This document shows positions 29,011 through 40,249 of a stretch of 64,000 nt of DNA, one piece after another; position 1 is the stretch's first letter, and each line of letters starts with the position of its first letter. The stretch spans positions 17,567,224 through 17,631,223 of the forward strand of contig CM044957.1 in the NCBI GenBank assembly GCA_024516035.1, read 5' to 3'. The notes below the pieces were generated by a model. That model did not search any database. It worked only from the letters and a program-made list of their open reading frames with translations, and was not told the DNA's origin. Made by a program: the position numbers and the translations under genes. This stretch comes from Bactericera cockerelli. Lineage: Eukaryota; Arthropoda; Insecta; Hemiptera; Triozidae.

Positions 29011-29072
29011 TGCCGGGTCCACACTAAGCGAACATTGTTAGCTAACAATGTTCGCTTAGTGTGGACCCGGCA
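29011..29072. mobile_element. Perfect 62-64 bp palindrome flanked by TAA (MITE core)
   Basis: The stretch 29010-29073 is a perfect inverted repeat with no spacer; each arm contains TGCCGGGTCCACACTAAGCG and the centre is TTAGCTAA. TAA stands at 29008-29010 and again at 29073-29075. It looks like a MITE reduced to its two termini, inserted in the middle of the foldback element. The TAA duplication would suit a PIF/Harbinger origin. Confidence 0.7.
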
Positions 29073-29384
29073 TAAGAAGTCGTTAGTACCCAGAACTTCC
29101 ATATCTTTTCCACAGTAGAAGCAGAGCTCCTTGAAGTTGAATTTTGGTATTTCCTCACGGCCTCTTGTCACTTCCGTTTCTTGCTTCTTTTTCGGCCTTT
29201 ACAGTGTTTGACTCCTTCGTGTAGACACCTTTGCGACACTTCTCGTGAAGTATGACAGATTTTTGAGTCTGTAACCACGTGTGATGCCCATCATTTCTCC
29301 TCCTGCTGTCCTCAATGAACATTCGAAGTGACTTTTCCTTTAATATTCCTCTATCTTTTCCTTTAATATGTTGTATTCACTGTA

Positions 29385-29600
29385 GCCGAGTGAGTTAGCG
29401 CGCTAGGCATTGCACGCATGGTGACCTGGGTTCAATTCCCAGCGGGATGGGATTTCTTCTGCTCTGTACTTGGATGTTCGGGGTCCACTCATACTTCGAG
29501 AGTCGTGAGGAAAAAGAGTAGCTGCTTTGATATGAAGCAGCGACCAGTGGCTGAATCATAGGCACACAAATAATACAAGATATTGTAAATTACACTGAAG
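29385..29600 (+). mobile_element. SINE family B inserted in the right arm of the foldback element
   Basis: The head TGTAGCCGAGTGAGTTAGCG with B box GGTTCAATTCC is followed by the family B body (CTGTACTTGGATGTTCGGGG, GTAGCTGCTTTGATATG). A block of about 120 bp of the arm (TCTGTAACCACGTGTGATGC through CCTTTAATATTCC) is found on both sides, longer than a normal SINE target duplication. Confidence 0.75.
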
Positions 29601-30501
29601 TATAACAGATTTCTCGTGAAGTATAACAGATTTCTGAGTCTGTAACCACGTGTGATGCCCATTATTCCTCCTCCTGCTGGCCTGAATGAACGTTCGAAGT
29701 GCCTTTTCCTTTAATATTCCTCTATCCGCTCCTTCTTGCACAATGTTCCCGCATATAAAACAAGTTACATCCTCCATAGTGTGCCTGCTGTCTTGAAATC
29801 ACATGTTCAGTAAACAGATCTTAGTAAAATTCAGTGCAAGTTTCTCAAAATTTTAAACTACCTATTCGACTGAACTCAGTAGATAACGTTCAGTTTTGCT
29901 TGAAAAGTTGTAAGAATGTGATAATTTTAGAGTTCAGACGAAGTTTTTTGCGTTGCACTGCCTTAGCGAAAATTTGGCGCTAGGAACTCTTTCGGTTTAA
30001 AATTCATATCTCAGCACTGGAGTGAGCAAATTACAAATTTCAAACAGTATTTTACTTAAAATTACATTTTCTACAAGTTCAATTCTATTAAATTTTTCAA
30101 TTGGTGCAGTCCTTTTTGACTTACAGGCGTTAAAAGTTGAGAATTTTCAAAATTTGAGCTATGTTTGAAAAAATCACCCATCTTTGAGGAGCGATTGTGG
30201 CTGAACGGCTTAACTTATTTTAATGATTCAAACGTCATTAGACGCATAATTTTATGCTCCTTAGATAAGAACTGAGTAAAATTTTCTGTAGAATAAATAC
30301 ATTTTGAGTTATAAGCGCAATTTTAAAAAAAAGTGCAAAAAATTTGCACTATTTAGGCCCTAAAATCGGAAGCACAACCTAAAATCCGTCGCAAACTCAT
30401 ATACCCATTATTCAGGACCCCTTAGAGGGTTTAAAACGATTTCCAGCTATTGAGCAATTTTTTGCCGCTAGGCCCCATTTTAGCACTAATTTGCCTGGGC
30501 T

Positions 30502-31899
30502 ATTGCTTCCAGTTAGTTCATTTTATTCCAGTTGCATCCACATTAGTTAGAAAGAAAAATACGGCTCATTTGTTCATTTGAATCATGACACATTGCATAA
30601 TTAAATTTATTTACAGGCGTTCATAGAATTTTTCCCTTGCTAGGCATATAAAATTGAGCATTTTAAAATAAATTACAATTTTATTGATAGGTATAATGTA
30701 AATGAGCAGATAACGCCAAACTAGCCGTTAGACTTTAGAGTTTTTCACTTATTGTCGCCTAGCTTTTAGTTTGAATAGTAAAAGGTGGTGGAATTTCCAG
30801 TTTTACTTGACGAGTTGGACCCGATCCACCTGTTGCATGAATCTAGTCCTATTATAATTATTTTTTAATCCTTCATTTCTTCATTCAATAACAATAGCAA
30901 TAAAATTTACTGTAGATATACCTATGTACCTATTTTACAGTTAGTAAAAGTAAAATATACCTAGATATATAATTTACTCATTATCGGGAATATCTACAGT
31001 ACCGGAAAATAATATTGTTACCACATCTCACCTACATTGTATAAATTATATCCATGTATGTTGGTATTTGCGGCCCGTGACAGTATTTTTACCTCTCTGT
31101 GCCCTCATTAATCACATCTCACCCTACAGTCTTGAGCCATCTTTTGTCTGGCCCCGGAGACATTTTCTTATGAGTCAACAACCTCTTTTCCCCTACATGC
31201 TACGATTCAACAAGAATCATGAAAGGGGAAAAAAACCACTAAGTAGGGGAATCGGGGAAATATGTCTGGAGTTAGGGGAAATAAAATATCATAAAATAAA
31301 CTGATGTGAACATCACACGACTTTCTATTACATTTTTTAAAGATTTCAGATCTTTATTCTTGTGTTAGTACTAAACCGGCATGTATTGTTTTTTCACTGA
31401 GGTCTCATGAAGAGTTTCAAAAAATTCAAATATTTATCTCGTGTAAATTACGAAACAACGGACTGATTTACTTAGAATTTTTGTTTACACATTTTGATAC
31501 AAATTGTGATTTTTTGTGTGTGTGTGTGTAAAATAACAATAAGAAAGACGACTCCATCATTAACCTCACCCAGCCTAGGTCGGGCCGGGAATGACCAGCA
31601 TCGCACACACAAAACACACCCCAATTTCGAAATAAGTAATGGTTAACAATGCTTTCTTTACCTTACAGATGAAAAAAGCAATAAAAATAGTCACAGAAAT
31701 AATATTTCTAAATTTAAAATAAAATGAATTAGAAATAATTTAAAGGGTCGGCAAACTGTACGTGTTGTGATGGACCGCTGATTAATTTGAAATAACTAAT
31801 TTTACTTATTAGTTTATTAAACAATTAATTTAATTAATAAAATTACATTATATTTCATTCATTTGAAAGTTTTGTTCTCGATGTGGGTACCTATTTTTA
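30502..31899. other. Intergenic region upstream of yorkie
   Basis: AT-rich. A short (TG)n run is at about 31515-31528, and a fragment of the shared SINE domain (ATTAACCTCACCCAGCCTAG) at 31558-31602. No gene was recognised. Confidence 0.6.
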
Positions 31900-32556
31900 T
31901 TGGCTCGGCAGTGATTTGATTTGGTGAGCGCAGTAGAGGAGGAGAGGTAGACGACAGAACGCGCTGTGTCTGTGTGTGAGTGCATCAAGAATTTCTTCTA
32001 GTGAAGGAGTGTTTTCAGAAGTGTTTTTGAAAATTAAACAGTTTTCTTTTTAATTAAATTCTTTCATACCTACCTACTTTAACAAATACTTTTTTATTAA
32101 GAAATTAACTCTCTTTCGGATAAGTTTTGAGCTTATTTTTAAATATTTTTCTGTTTCTTGCCTTGAGCAAATTAAAGTTATAGGATACCTAGTTCTTGTA
32201 CCATCCACTTCCTGTCTTGGTATCCTTTGTTGTGATTTAACTAGAAACCACCTCCAGTTTGATTGTGTTTACCTATAACAAAATAATTTCATTTCAATTT
32301 TTAATTTATGTGGTTAACACTTGAATTTTATCTAAGATTTCTTTTTTACACGGAGGGAGGTACTTTTCAAATACCTAGGTATAAGTAGGTAGGTAGGTAA
32401 TTTGATGAAGATTTTCTTGAAGTTTTCATCTAGACTAAGTTATCAACTACAAAAGCCCAATGCTGTGAATACCATCTAACTCTAAAGTGAGTGAACTCCA
32501 CCACACACTTGTCTAGTAAGTTCAAGATCAACAAAATTTGCACATCTCAAGTCATA
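31900..32556 (+). promoter_or_regulatory. Probable yorkie 5' UTR / first-exon region
   Basis: At 31920-31990 the composition shifts to purine- and GC-richer sequence (GCGCAGTAGAGGAGGAGAGG and GACAGAACGCGCTGTGTCTG), as is common for transcribed leaders. An in-frame upstream ATG at 32491 adds 22 residues of non-conserved sequence. No TATA box or splice junction can be fixed from the sequence. Confidence 0.3.
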
Positions 32557-33035
32557 ATGTCTCAAGACGATAACAAAAATTTGGTGCTCCGTGCTGATGC
32601 CAGCTCTGAGAATGACTCTCTCCGTGCACTCTTTGACAGTGTTCTCAAGCCAGATGCAACCCGGCAACTACAGAAACCTCTTAACATGAGAAACTTGCCC
32701 AAATCTTTCTTCCAACCCCCTTCCACTGGTTCTCGCTCCCCCTCCGTATCTTCCATATCTCACAGTCGGGAAAACTCAGCAGATTCTGCATTTGGAGCTT
32801 CTACTATAACAAGCACTAGTTCTTCTGTCAGTGGTGGAGGTCTGCAGATTGCTCATCCCCGGGCTCACAGCTCCCCTGCATCACTACAACAGACGTATGC
32901 CTCGGCTCAGCAGCAACACCAGCAGCACCTAAAGCAGAGAAGCTATGACATCACAACAGTTCTGGATGAACTAGGACCATTACCTCCGGGCTGGGAGCAG
33001 GCAAGAACAGCAGAGGGACAAGTCTACTACCTCAA
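32557..33035 (+). CDS. yki: Yorkie / YAP transcriptional coactivator, first coding exon
   Basis: Yorkie is the Hippo-pathway coactivator that binds the TEAD factor Scalloped in the nucleus and is held in the cytoplasm when phosphorylated by Warts. I chose the ATG at 32557 because the family-like N-terminus (NLVLRADASSENDSLRALF) begins just after it. Residues 21-53 give the TEAD-binding helix (SLRALFDSVL) and omega loop (MRNLPKSFFQPP). HSRENS (69-74) and HPRAHSSPASLQQ (100 onward) are HxRxxS Warts/LATS sites, the second equivalent to the main 14-3-3 site of YAP. Residues 142-160 start WW domain 1 (LPPGWEQARTAEGQVYYLK). The exon ends inside it at CTCAA|GTAAGT. An upstream in-frame ATG at 32491 is a less likely start. 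Later exons were not found here. Confidence 0.95.
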
Positions 33036-34197
33036 GTAAGTACAGCATTTTATTTGTTTCATAGCATGATTGAACCAACTACACTGAATTTACCGCTAAA
33101 ATGTAGTATACAAAACAACAATCCAGGAATTTGGTAATTGAATTTAGGTCTTATAGTTCTTAAAATAATCAACAAAAAAAATCTTGGAAGACTTATATAA
33201 GCTTTGGTTCCTAAAGCTTTTCAACCACCTGTTGCATTTGATAAAATTTGCAGGAATAATTTCAGCAAAATTTAATACAGTAAATTTACATTATTCTAGG
33301 ATTTAAAATAACCTACTCTCATCAGATTTCTTTTAATTTTGGTTTTGGTACTATCTGAAAAAGTAGTAACTAAATAGCCACTAGCTCAAATCCAATGCTT
33401 GCCACTTTGCAGATTTTCTTGATCAGTCAGTGAGTAGATTCTGTTTTTAGAATTCAAAATATCTGTAGAGTGTTGATTTAGATTGACTAACTATTTTGAT
33501 TACTTTTCATATTAAATTAACTGAGGATGTTGATGGATTTTCTTGCTAAATACCTATCCCCCAATGGGTTACTTTATTCAACATTTAGATATATTATTCT
33601 AGTAAAATTATCTTAAAAGTATCAACATATCATATATTTCATGTGCACAAATTGCTGTGCCCTTAAGAGTTTTTTTTTCCTTCTTTTTCTTTCAATTCTT
33701 GGTTGATTCTGCAGATCTAAGGTACCTTCATTGAACCCATGACAGGGTGAGAAAAATCCCTATAGTCAACCACTTAAGGGTTAACCTATCTTGCTTACCT
33801 AGCTCATAGTTTCTTTACATCATTTAGATTTTTTTGAGTAAATTTGATTACCAACAAATAATTTAGGCCAGGGCAAACATTTGTCAAATGAAATCACATT
33901 GAAAAATTCTGGCTAGTTATAATAATTATGTTCAACAGAGAGAATTGAACCCACTAGTAAATTACTTTTGCTATAATTTTGTGTTGGTCAGTTTAAACTA
34001 GATATTATGAGTTTTTGAATGAGTAGGTATTCCTGGATTTTAATAGCAAATAAAATCACAGCAAAGTATTGATGATGCTAAAAGGAAGAAGCCCCATTTC
34101 AAATTGACCAACAGTTCATAGGATGGATTTAATTTAACTTCTACCTATTGTAGTGGCCTTTAATGTCTTCAGAGTCCCAGAGATTTTTGTATCAGTC

Positions 34198-34543
34198 TTA
34201 ACACTTTCACTGCCAACTGTATTTTCGACTATTTTCATTCATAGGCCAGGCGTGATTTTGATGTGGTGATACTTCAAAGTATCACTAGTTTGGGGAAGAG
34301 ATTTCATGTCTACGCCAAGTGATACTTTTAAGTATCACCTTCAATTCCTGACCGACATGTTCTTGGATACTGCTAGGCCAGAGCAACACATTCCTCATGT
34401 TAAACATATAGAAAGTGTTACTCATAAGTATCACCAGCGTCTTATAGAAGACTCTGTGGGTGATACTTTGAAGTATCACCATGTTCATACTAGCGCAGAG
34501 CCAGGTGATACTTCCATGTATCACCTGGCGCTGAAAGTGTTAA
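34198..34543. mobile_element. 346 bp piggyBac-like MITE with five internal dyads
   Basis: Both ends are TTAA followed by CACTTTCA: the left reads TTAACACTTTCACTGCCA, and the right end's reverse complement reads TTAACACTTTCAGCGCCA. TTAA at 34198-34201 and 34540-34543 fits the piggyBac target site. Inside are five dyads of the type GTGATACTT-NN-AAGTATCAC at 34265-34285, 34319-34339, 34416-34435, 34459-34480 and 34501-34528. A 96-codon frame across it merely reads the dyads and is not taken as a gene. Confidence 0.75.
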
Positions 34544-35319
34544 ACATTCTACCCAATAACATACCAAATAAGTCACCTGTGGCAACATTCAAATAGTTTT
34601 AATTGGGGTTACTATGTACAACGTACATAATTATTTATCATTCTGTTTTCAAGATGTAAAATGCTTGTACCATGGAAAATAATTTCTTTGGTTATTCTTG
34701 TTTATTGTCCTCAGAGTAATTGGTGATCTGCTTTTTAGATATCTTACCCAATAACCTTTAATTTAAGCCATCCACAGTACTTTCAAAGATCTTCTTGCTG
34801 TATTTTTAAACAATTTTCAAGATATTTTATACTATTTTGGACCAATTTTCATATATTACTAGCATGACTTTGATTTCTCTAGCTAGTCCAATGTAGTATT
34901 TTAGAATAAATAAAGTACAATTTTGGGGGCCCTCACCTTAAAAATGCCAAGGGCCTTGTGCAGGCTTAATCCAGCACTGAACATACCTACATGGTAACAA
35001 TATATTATTAATGGTGTAATCATTTAAATTGAAGTAGGTAATCCAAGTTTATCATATTTTATTTCATCGAGGTACCTATATTTATTAACCTGTGTAAGTG
35101 CCACTTATTACAATTTTAGGTACTCTTGTAAACCAGGTACTGAAAGTAAAATAGCCATTCATGAGCTTACAAAGAAAGAAAGTCACCCAAGAAATTCTTC
35201 AATTGAATGAACCTTATGTTCGGTTTAATATTGATTTCCTTTACTGAAACATCTTATAACCACCTGTTGATCCTATGATGTTACTTTAATCCTCTCAGGC
35301 TCTCTCAATCTCCTCTCCA

Positions 35320-35550
35320 GCCAGCGTTGATGGCGCGTTGAATGCACCGGTTTCTCGTTGGATCACCGAAGTTAAGCAACGTCCAGCGAGGTGAAGACTT
35401 CGTGATGCTGGCATTCCGGCCCAACCCAGGCTGGGTGAGGTTAATGTGGGTAGCAGGTTTGTGAGTTTCCTGCGAATGGAGGGTAACACCCCCGTCGTGA
35501 TATGACAATGTAGTTGAAAGCGACATTAAACCAAAAAAAAAAAAAAAAAA
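35320..35550 (+). mobile_element. 5S-derived SINE, near full length with 13 bp target duplication
   Basis: The head follows 5S order (GTTGAATGCACCGG, GATCACCGAAGTTAAGCAAC, GTCCAGCGAGG), then the shared domain (GGCATTCCGGCCCAACCCAG ... GAATGGAGGGTAACACCCCC), then GATATGACAATGTAGTTGAA, GCGACATTAAACC and poly-A. AATCTCCTCTCCA flanks it at 35307-35319 and 35551-35563. It is a recent insertion in the presumed yorkie intron. Confidence 0.9.
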
Positions 35551-36333
35551 AATCTCCTCTCCAAGGTACAGCAGCTGATGTGTATCATTGGAGATATTTT
35601 TCAATATTTCCAGTAGCAATCAAAACTTGGACTACACTACATTACAGAGCCCTCAGTGGTCTCAATTTCATAAAGCTGTTTTTCACTTTGAATTAGCATA
35701 TTTTTTTAAAGCTGACCCTAGGACTCAGCAAAACTTTATTAAAAAAACCTTTATAGGGTGTAACTTGAGTAATTGGAGAGAGAGAGGAACGAAAATATTT
35801 AGAAGGATTAAAACAGTAAACACATACATAATTACTAATTAATGAAAGGTTACCCCTAATTAGTTTTAAACAAAACGTGGAAAATATATAAAGGAAATTC
35901 AAGATATTGAGTTGGTTTAACTTATTTTTTCTAATTGCACAAAGTGGAATTGGCCCTAGGACAATAATCATATGTATAATCATCAGGATCATATTAGGAT
36001 AAAAACCTGAGGTGTTGTTTTGGAGTAACAAAAAATTTAATAGTCTAGAATTTCCAGCCCTGATTTGAACCATACCTGTTCCAGGTTGAGTTTCTAACAA
36101 GAAATTGTTAATTGAATGTTCTTTCTTATCACTAGAGTTTAGTTTGAACTTGGCCAAGTTACTGATAACAGCAAGGAACATGAAACATGGGCCTAGCACA
36201 TGCCGACAATGATGGGAGTACAGTTCAGATCTATTTCCAATAACTTACCCATTTTTATTTATTATTCACCTTGGTATCACTAGAACATTTATTTTATTGA
36301 TTGCTTAGAGATGGCAGTCTATAATGTATAGGT

Positions 36334-36425
36334 TCGCTGAGGTACACAGATAGACACACAAAATGTTAGTAAAACTCTAGAAATCTAGACGCTAGAGGTA
36401 CGCAGATAGACACACAAAATATTAG
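36334..36425 (+). repeat. Short tandem duplication, about 60 bp
   Basis: AGATAGACACACAAAAT followed by TTAGTAAAA occurs twice, in slightly different contexts. This is a local duplication. Confidence 0.5.
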
Positions 36426-36999
36426 TAAAATACTAATAAAAGCTGTCTTAGGTATACCTATTCAATATTTTATGAATACTCATACAAAATCTACTGAAGT
36501 TTAATCATTAGAATTAATCCAATTTCCATCTTGAAGTACCTATTCTTCATTGTACTCCCAACTCGACTGAGCATGCGTGGTTTTTCTCATTTTGCATCCT
36601 CTCATGATCAGGATGACCTCCCTCGACCCTTGACATTGAATCCTCCTCACTTTTCTTTCCACCAGAAGAGACCTTGTGGAAAAGTAGCAGCAGGATCACC
36701 CGAGAGGAAAACTCAACTCTCGCAGTACCAGTGCATTGGTTCTGGGTCCTCAGTATTTCTCCTGAGGATTCTTAGAAATTGATTAATAATAAATAATCTG
36801 AGGCATGGCTGTAATTCTGGAATATGGGACATTTTTTAGCCTGTATAGGTACCTATAAAAAGAAGAATTTGAATGTTTCCCACATCCCATAAAGAATATA
36901 ATGATATGTTTTCACTTTTTCATTATATCAGGTAGTCACACTACTTGTGAACAGTGTGGTATTTTCCTAATGATAATTTCTTGGACCAAATGATCATTG

Positions 37000-37095
37000 A
37001 GTTTTTGGGTGGGGGTTTTCTATATGAACTCTTAGTTTATCTATATGAACTCTTAGAGTTTTTTGGGTGGGGGTTTTCTATATGAACTCTTAGTT
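37000..37095 (+). repeat. Short tandem duplication with GGGTGGGGGTTTTC
   Basis: GGGTGGGGGTTTTCTATATG and AACTCTTAGTT occur twice, about 60 bases apart, with an extra TATATGAACTCTTAG between. Confidence 0.6.
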
Positions 37096-38413
37096 ATCTG
37101 TCATGATCAGTAATAAATATATATAATTCACATTCTAAAAGTATAGATTAGTTTAATAATTAAAACTAGTATATGTTCCATTGACTAAGTCGTACTTGGA
37201 AACATAATTAATTAATCAATAATTAAAGGCATGGCCGTAAATTTGGTGATGGACTCAAAGACCCCGACTGCAGTAGGTTAGACCAGAAATCTTTATAGAG
37301 ATGTGTTCATGTTCATGTGTACAAACAACCCAAGACGTTATCATTGGCAAATTTTGACATTTATTATTTTTACACACGTCATAAAGACCTATTTCTTTTA
37401 GGTTTAGTTATATTTATGACGTATTTATTACTTTATGAAGAGTGTTTACGTCCTACAAAGTAATCTGTGTACAGTTCTACACAAGTAGCCCAGGGTAATT
37501 CTAAATGGGTACTTATTGGTATCAATGGTATCTTGAACAACATGATGCTTTAAAATCCTAAATGATGTTTTACTGTTCATTAAAAAAGAGAAAAGACCTA
37601 AGATTCTTTTTTAAAGCGTTTACATCAACAGCTTGGTTACGGGTACAGACCGACATGGAAGTGATAGGTATTCCTTTTACTATGTATGATAGCATAAAAA
37701 TGTGTTTTGTTTTGTACCTTTTTTCGTGTATGTTTTTTTTGTGCTCGCCTAAAATGTTTACACCGTACACTTATCTATCTCAGATAGCAGAAACGTATCT
37801 CCCCCAGACGCTGCAGAACAACAGTTCTAAATTTAACCCAAGCTTCTAGACGCCATTGACTGATGGCAACGTTCTTGGGCAACATTTCTCCGCTCCCTAG
37901 TCGAAAAAAAGAAAATATCGAAGAGCAGCTCATGCTATAAGTACGTGTTGGACGTAACGAGGTGGGGGGAGGGACTTTGATTAGTGGAGTGGTTAATGAG
38001 ATATCTGCGTGGCGACGGACACACAGAGGGTCAGACTATATCTTTCAAATTTTAAACTGTGCATGTACTCTGTAATAAACTGCAAATAAGAGGTAATATT
38101 ATATTATTTATACTGCCAAGCTAAGACTGAAAGGCCCTTGACTTTTTTGGCAGTCATGGTACTGGTTACAGAATTTCCACTCAAAACTTATCAGGCTCAA
38201 AACCTAGAACCCACATTAATTTTTATTACTTGAAAAATGTATCAGGTACCAACATTGTGAGATAATCTGGTGTTGACCTAGCACCTAAATGAGGGGTACT
38301 GTGTCTTTTCTTGTCCGTCAGAAGGAACTAAACCACGGAATGGAATTGCTGTGATAGTATATCAAAGTCTGTCTAAAGTGGCTATTTTTTCATGACTACA
38401 AAACACTTCACTT

Positions 38414-38588
38414 TTTTTTTTTTTTTTTTTTAAGTGGGGTTTAACGTCCTTTAAAAACTGCCATGGTCATATCAACGAACGGGGGTTTTACCCTCCATTC
38501 GCAGGAAACTCACAAACTGCTACTCACATTGACCTCACCCAGCCTGATTGGGGCCGGGAAAAGCCAGCGATCCACCGAGAATTAGAAT
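38414..38588 (-). mobile_element. 5S-derived SINE, 5'-truncated, with 10 bp target duplication
   Basis: After a T run the plus strand shows GGGGTTTAACGTCC, ACTGCCATGGTCATATC and ACCCTCCATTCGCAGG, ending in the AAGCCAGCG region with the 5S head lost. CACTTCACTT flanks it at 38404-38413 and 38589-38598. Confidence 0.8.
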
Positions 38589-38979
38589 CACTTCACTTAT
38601 AAATGTCCACAGCGCCACTATATTGTATTTGTACATATTTGGCCTGATGTTAGCGATTTAACCTAAGCTGCCGTTATTGGTTAGCTCGTGGTTGTACAAT
38701 AGATCGAAAATTAGTCGCAGTACAACTAAATTAATACTTTTGATCTCTTTTAGAGTTCCAGGGGCATTTCATAAAATATCTATTTAAGGTCGCAGTGATA
38801 AAAGAGCTTTCGTAGCTAACAGCCCTACTTTATACAAATACCAATCGTGGTCAATTTTAAATTGGGGCGTCTTGCTTTGTGACCTCAATACTTAGTGCTC
38901 TGTGATTTTAAATTTTCTATTGAAAAATAATAGTCATTAGTCGCTATTCTATAGTATAGATGTACGAGCTCGCTATAGA

Positions 38980-39060
38980 AAGACAACCGGTTGGTGGTGG
39001 AGTGGTTAGCGTGAAGCCTGCTAGCGCAGGGAGGTGTGAGCTCGAATCGCACGTGTCTTC
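38980..39060 (+). repeat. tRNA-like sequence
   Basis: GGTGGTGGAGTGGTTAGCGT resembles a D-arm/A-box, GCTAGCGCA an anticodon arm, and GAGCTCGAATCGC a B box. No matching acceptor stem was seen. It is probably a SINE head. Confidence 0.4.
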
Positions 39061-39488
39061 TTTTATTAACTTTGAACTCAAAGTTCAAGACCACATAGTA
39101 AAGGCACTTAAAGAGCTCATGGAAAAGAGAAAATGCAAAGTCTTTCGAACAGTATAAAAACGTTGTATTAGGCATTGATTAAGTTTAAAAAAGCCATACT
39201 TACCTTCCCTCCTCTTTGCCTAAACCTTAGTTCTTGTAAGGGAGGAAGCGTGCCCTCTGTCTCTGGTCTCTAATCACTCCCGTCATTGGGTTTAAAACCC
39301 CCTGGCCTGTGTGGTGGTGTTTTCAAAAACTACCTGGTAAACTTTCTCAAGAGGACATTCTCAAGACATTTGCCTTAAAAAAAATCCTAAATGATTTCTT
39401 TAGGTCTCTCGAGAATACATGTTTTTTAATAAGTTCGTAGATACTCGTAGTTTATCTTTATCTGAATCGTATTAGTTCTTATAGGGAA

Positions 39489-39764
39489 ATGGCACAAATT
39501 TTTTGTCAAAGGAACTACATCTTGAAAGAATTAGTTGAAAAAGACATTAAAGTACTGCCGTTCGAATTGTCAGGCTTAGAAAAATGGACTGATTGGAATC
39601 CAAACATTTATAATGTTCAAAAATTTCCCTTTTTATATGGCACATCTAACTTGAATCACTTGAATGATCAAATCCTGACGTGTTTCACACTTTTTTTCCG
39701 TAAGCCAGCAGCTGGTCCATCTTGTAGTAGCCTCCCAAAAGTGACACAGCACTTCCTTATTTAG
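39489..39764 (+). CDS. Unrecognised 91 aa open frame
   Basis: The frame from 39489 to 39764 has balanced, protein-like composition (for example ELVEKDIKVLPFELSGLEKW, a C-terminal KPAAGPSCSSLP) and does not overlap a recognised repeat. No family was recognised, and no splice context or poly(A) signal was established. It could be an exon of an unknown gene, a fragment of a mobile-element gene or chance. Confidence 0.2.
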   Translation: MAQIFCQRNYILKELVEKDIKVLPFELSGLEKWTDWNPNIYNVQKFPFLYGTSNLNHLNDQILTCFTLFFRKPAAGPSCSSLPKVTQHFLI

Positions 39765-39839
39765 GAAGGTATCAAACAACTGTAACTAAATTTTTAATAC
39801 AAATGTTTTTCGTCTCTGGGGTTCATTTTCGCTAGTATT

Positions 39840-40010
39840 TTTATTTATTTAGAAACTCTTTATTAGTAGAACATACAGACAAATAAAGGTAAAAACAAAA
39901 TATGAAAATTGACAATATTAATAATATAAACAAGAAAAAAGAATAAACAAAATATATACACATTTTCTAACTAAAGGGCGGGGTTTTGCCTAGGGTATCT
40001 TACCACTGGA
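39840..40010 (-). repeat. LINE 3' end, minus strand
   Basis: On the minus strand, AAAACCCCGCCCTTTAGT is followed by an AT-rich 3' UTR ending in AATAAAGAGTTTC and an AAAT repeat. This parallels the plus-strand 3' ends at 40250-40450 and 61965-62150. The body of the element is missing. Confidence 0.5.
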
Positions 40011-40249
40011 GCTTAATCGTGCTCTCGGTTAGCTATAAAATAATCATGGCCGGAAGAGAAGATGGCGATAATGTTGCCTCATTTAAAAGGGAAAAAGCAA
40101 AAAAGAAGAATTAGGTCGAATCAAAAGCTGGATTAAATTTAAAGATGAGCCAGATCCTCCCTCAAGTCGGAGTCGAACCCATGAGAGCCCACTTGAGTCT
40201 CACTTGCAGAGTTTCCCCCCTCCAGTATAAAGATCTAGTAAAAAAAGTA

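Larger units (their letters stand above)
27251..30501. mobile_element. 3.2 kb foldback DNA element with arms of about 1 kb
   Basis: The sequence from AGCCCAGGCAAATTAGTGCT at 27251 to about 28310 returns as its reverse complement between about 29085 and 30501. Many 100-base stretches match with only scattered changes (for example the ATAATGGGTATATGAGTTTG and TTGCGCTTATAACTCAAAAT regions). The left arm lacks about 11 bases near 27271 that the right arm keeps. The right arm is interrupted by SINE B at 29385-29600, with part of the arm present on both sides of that SINE. The central 28310-29085 is single-copy and holds part of a two-zinc-finger reading frame and a 62 bp MITE core. The transposon superfamily was not identified. 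Confidence 0.8.

Noticed and set aside
34306..34596. 96-codon frame over the TTAA MITE
   Set aside because: It reads the dyads of a short non-autonomous element and runs out of it; no coding signature.
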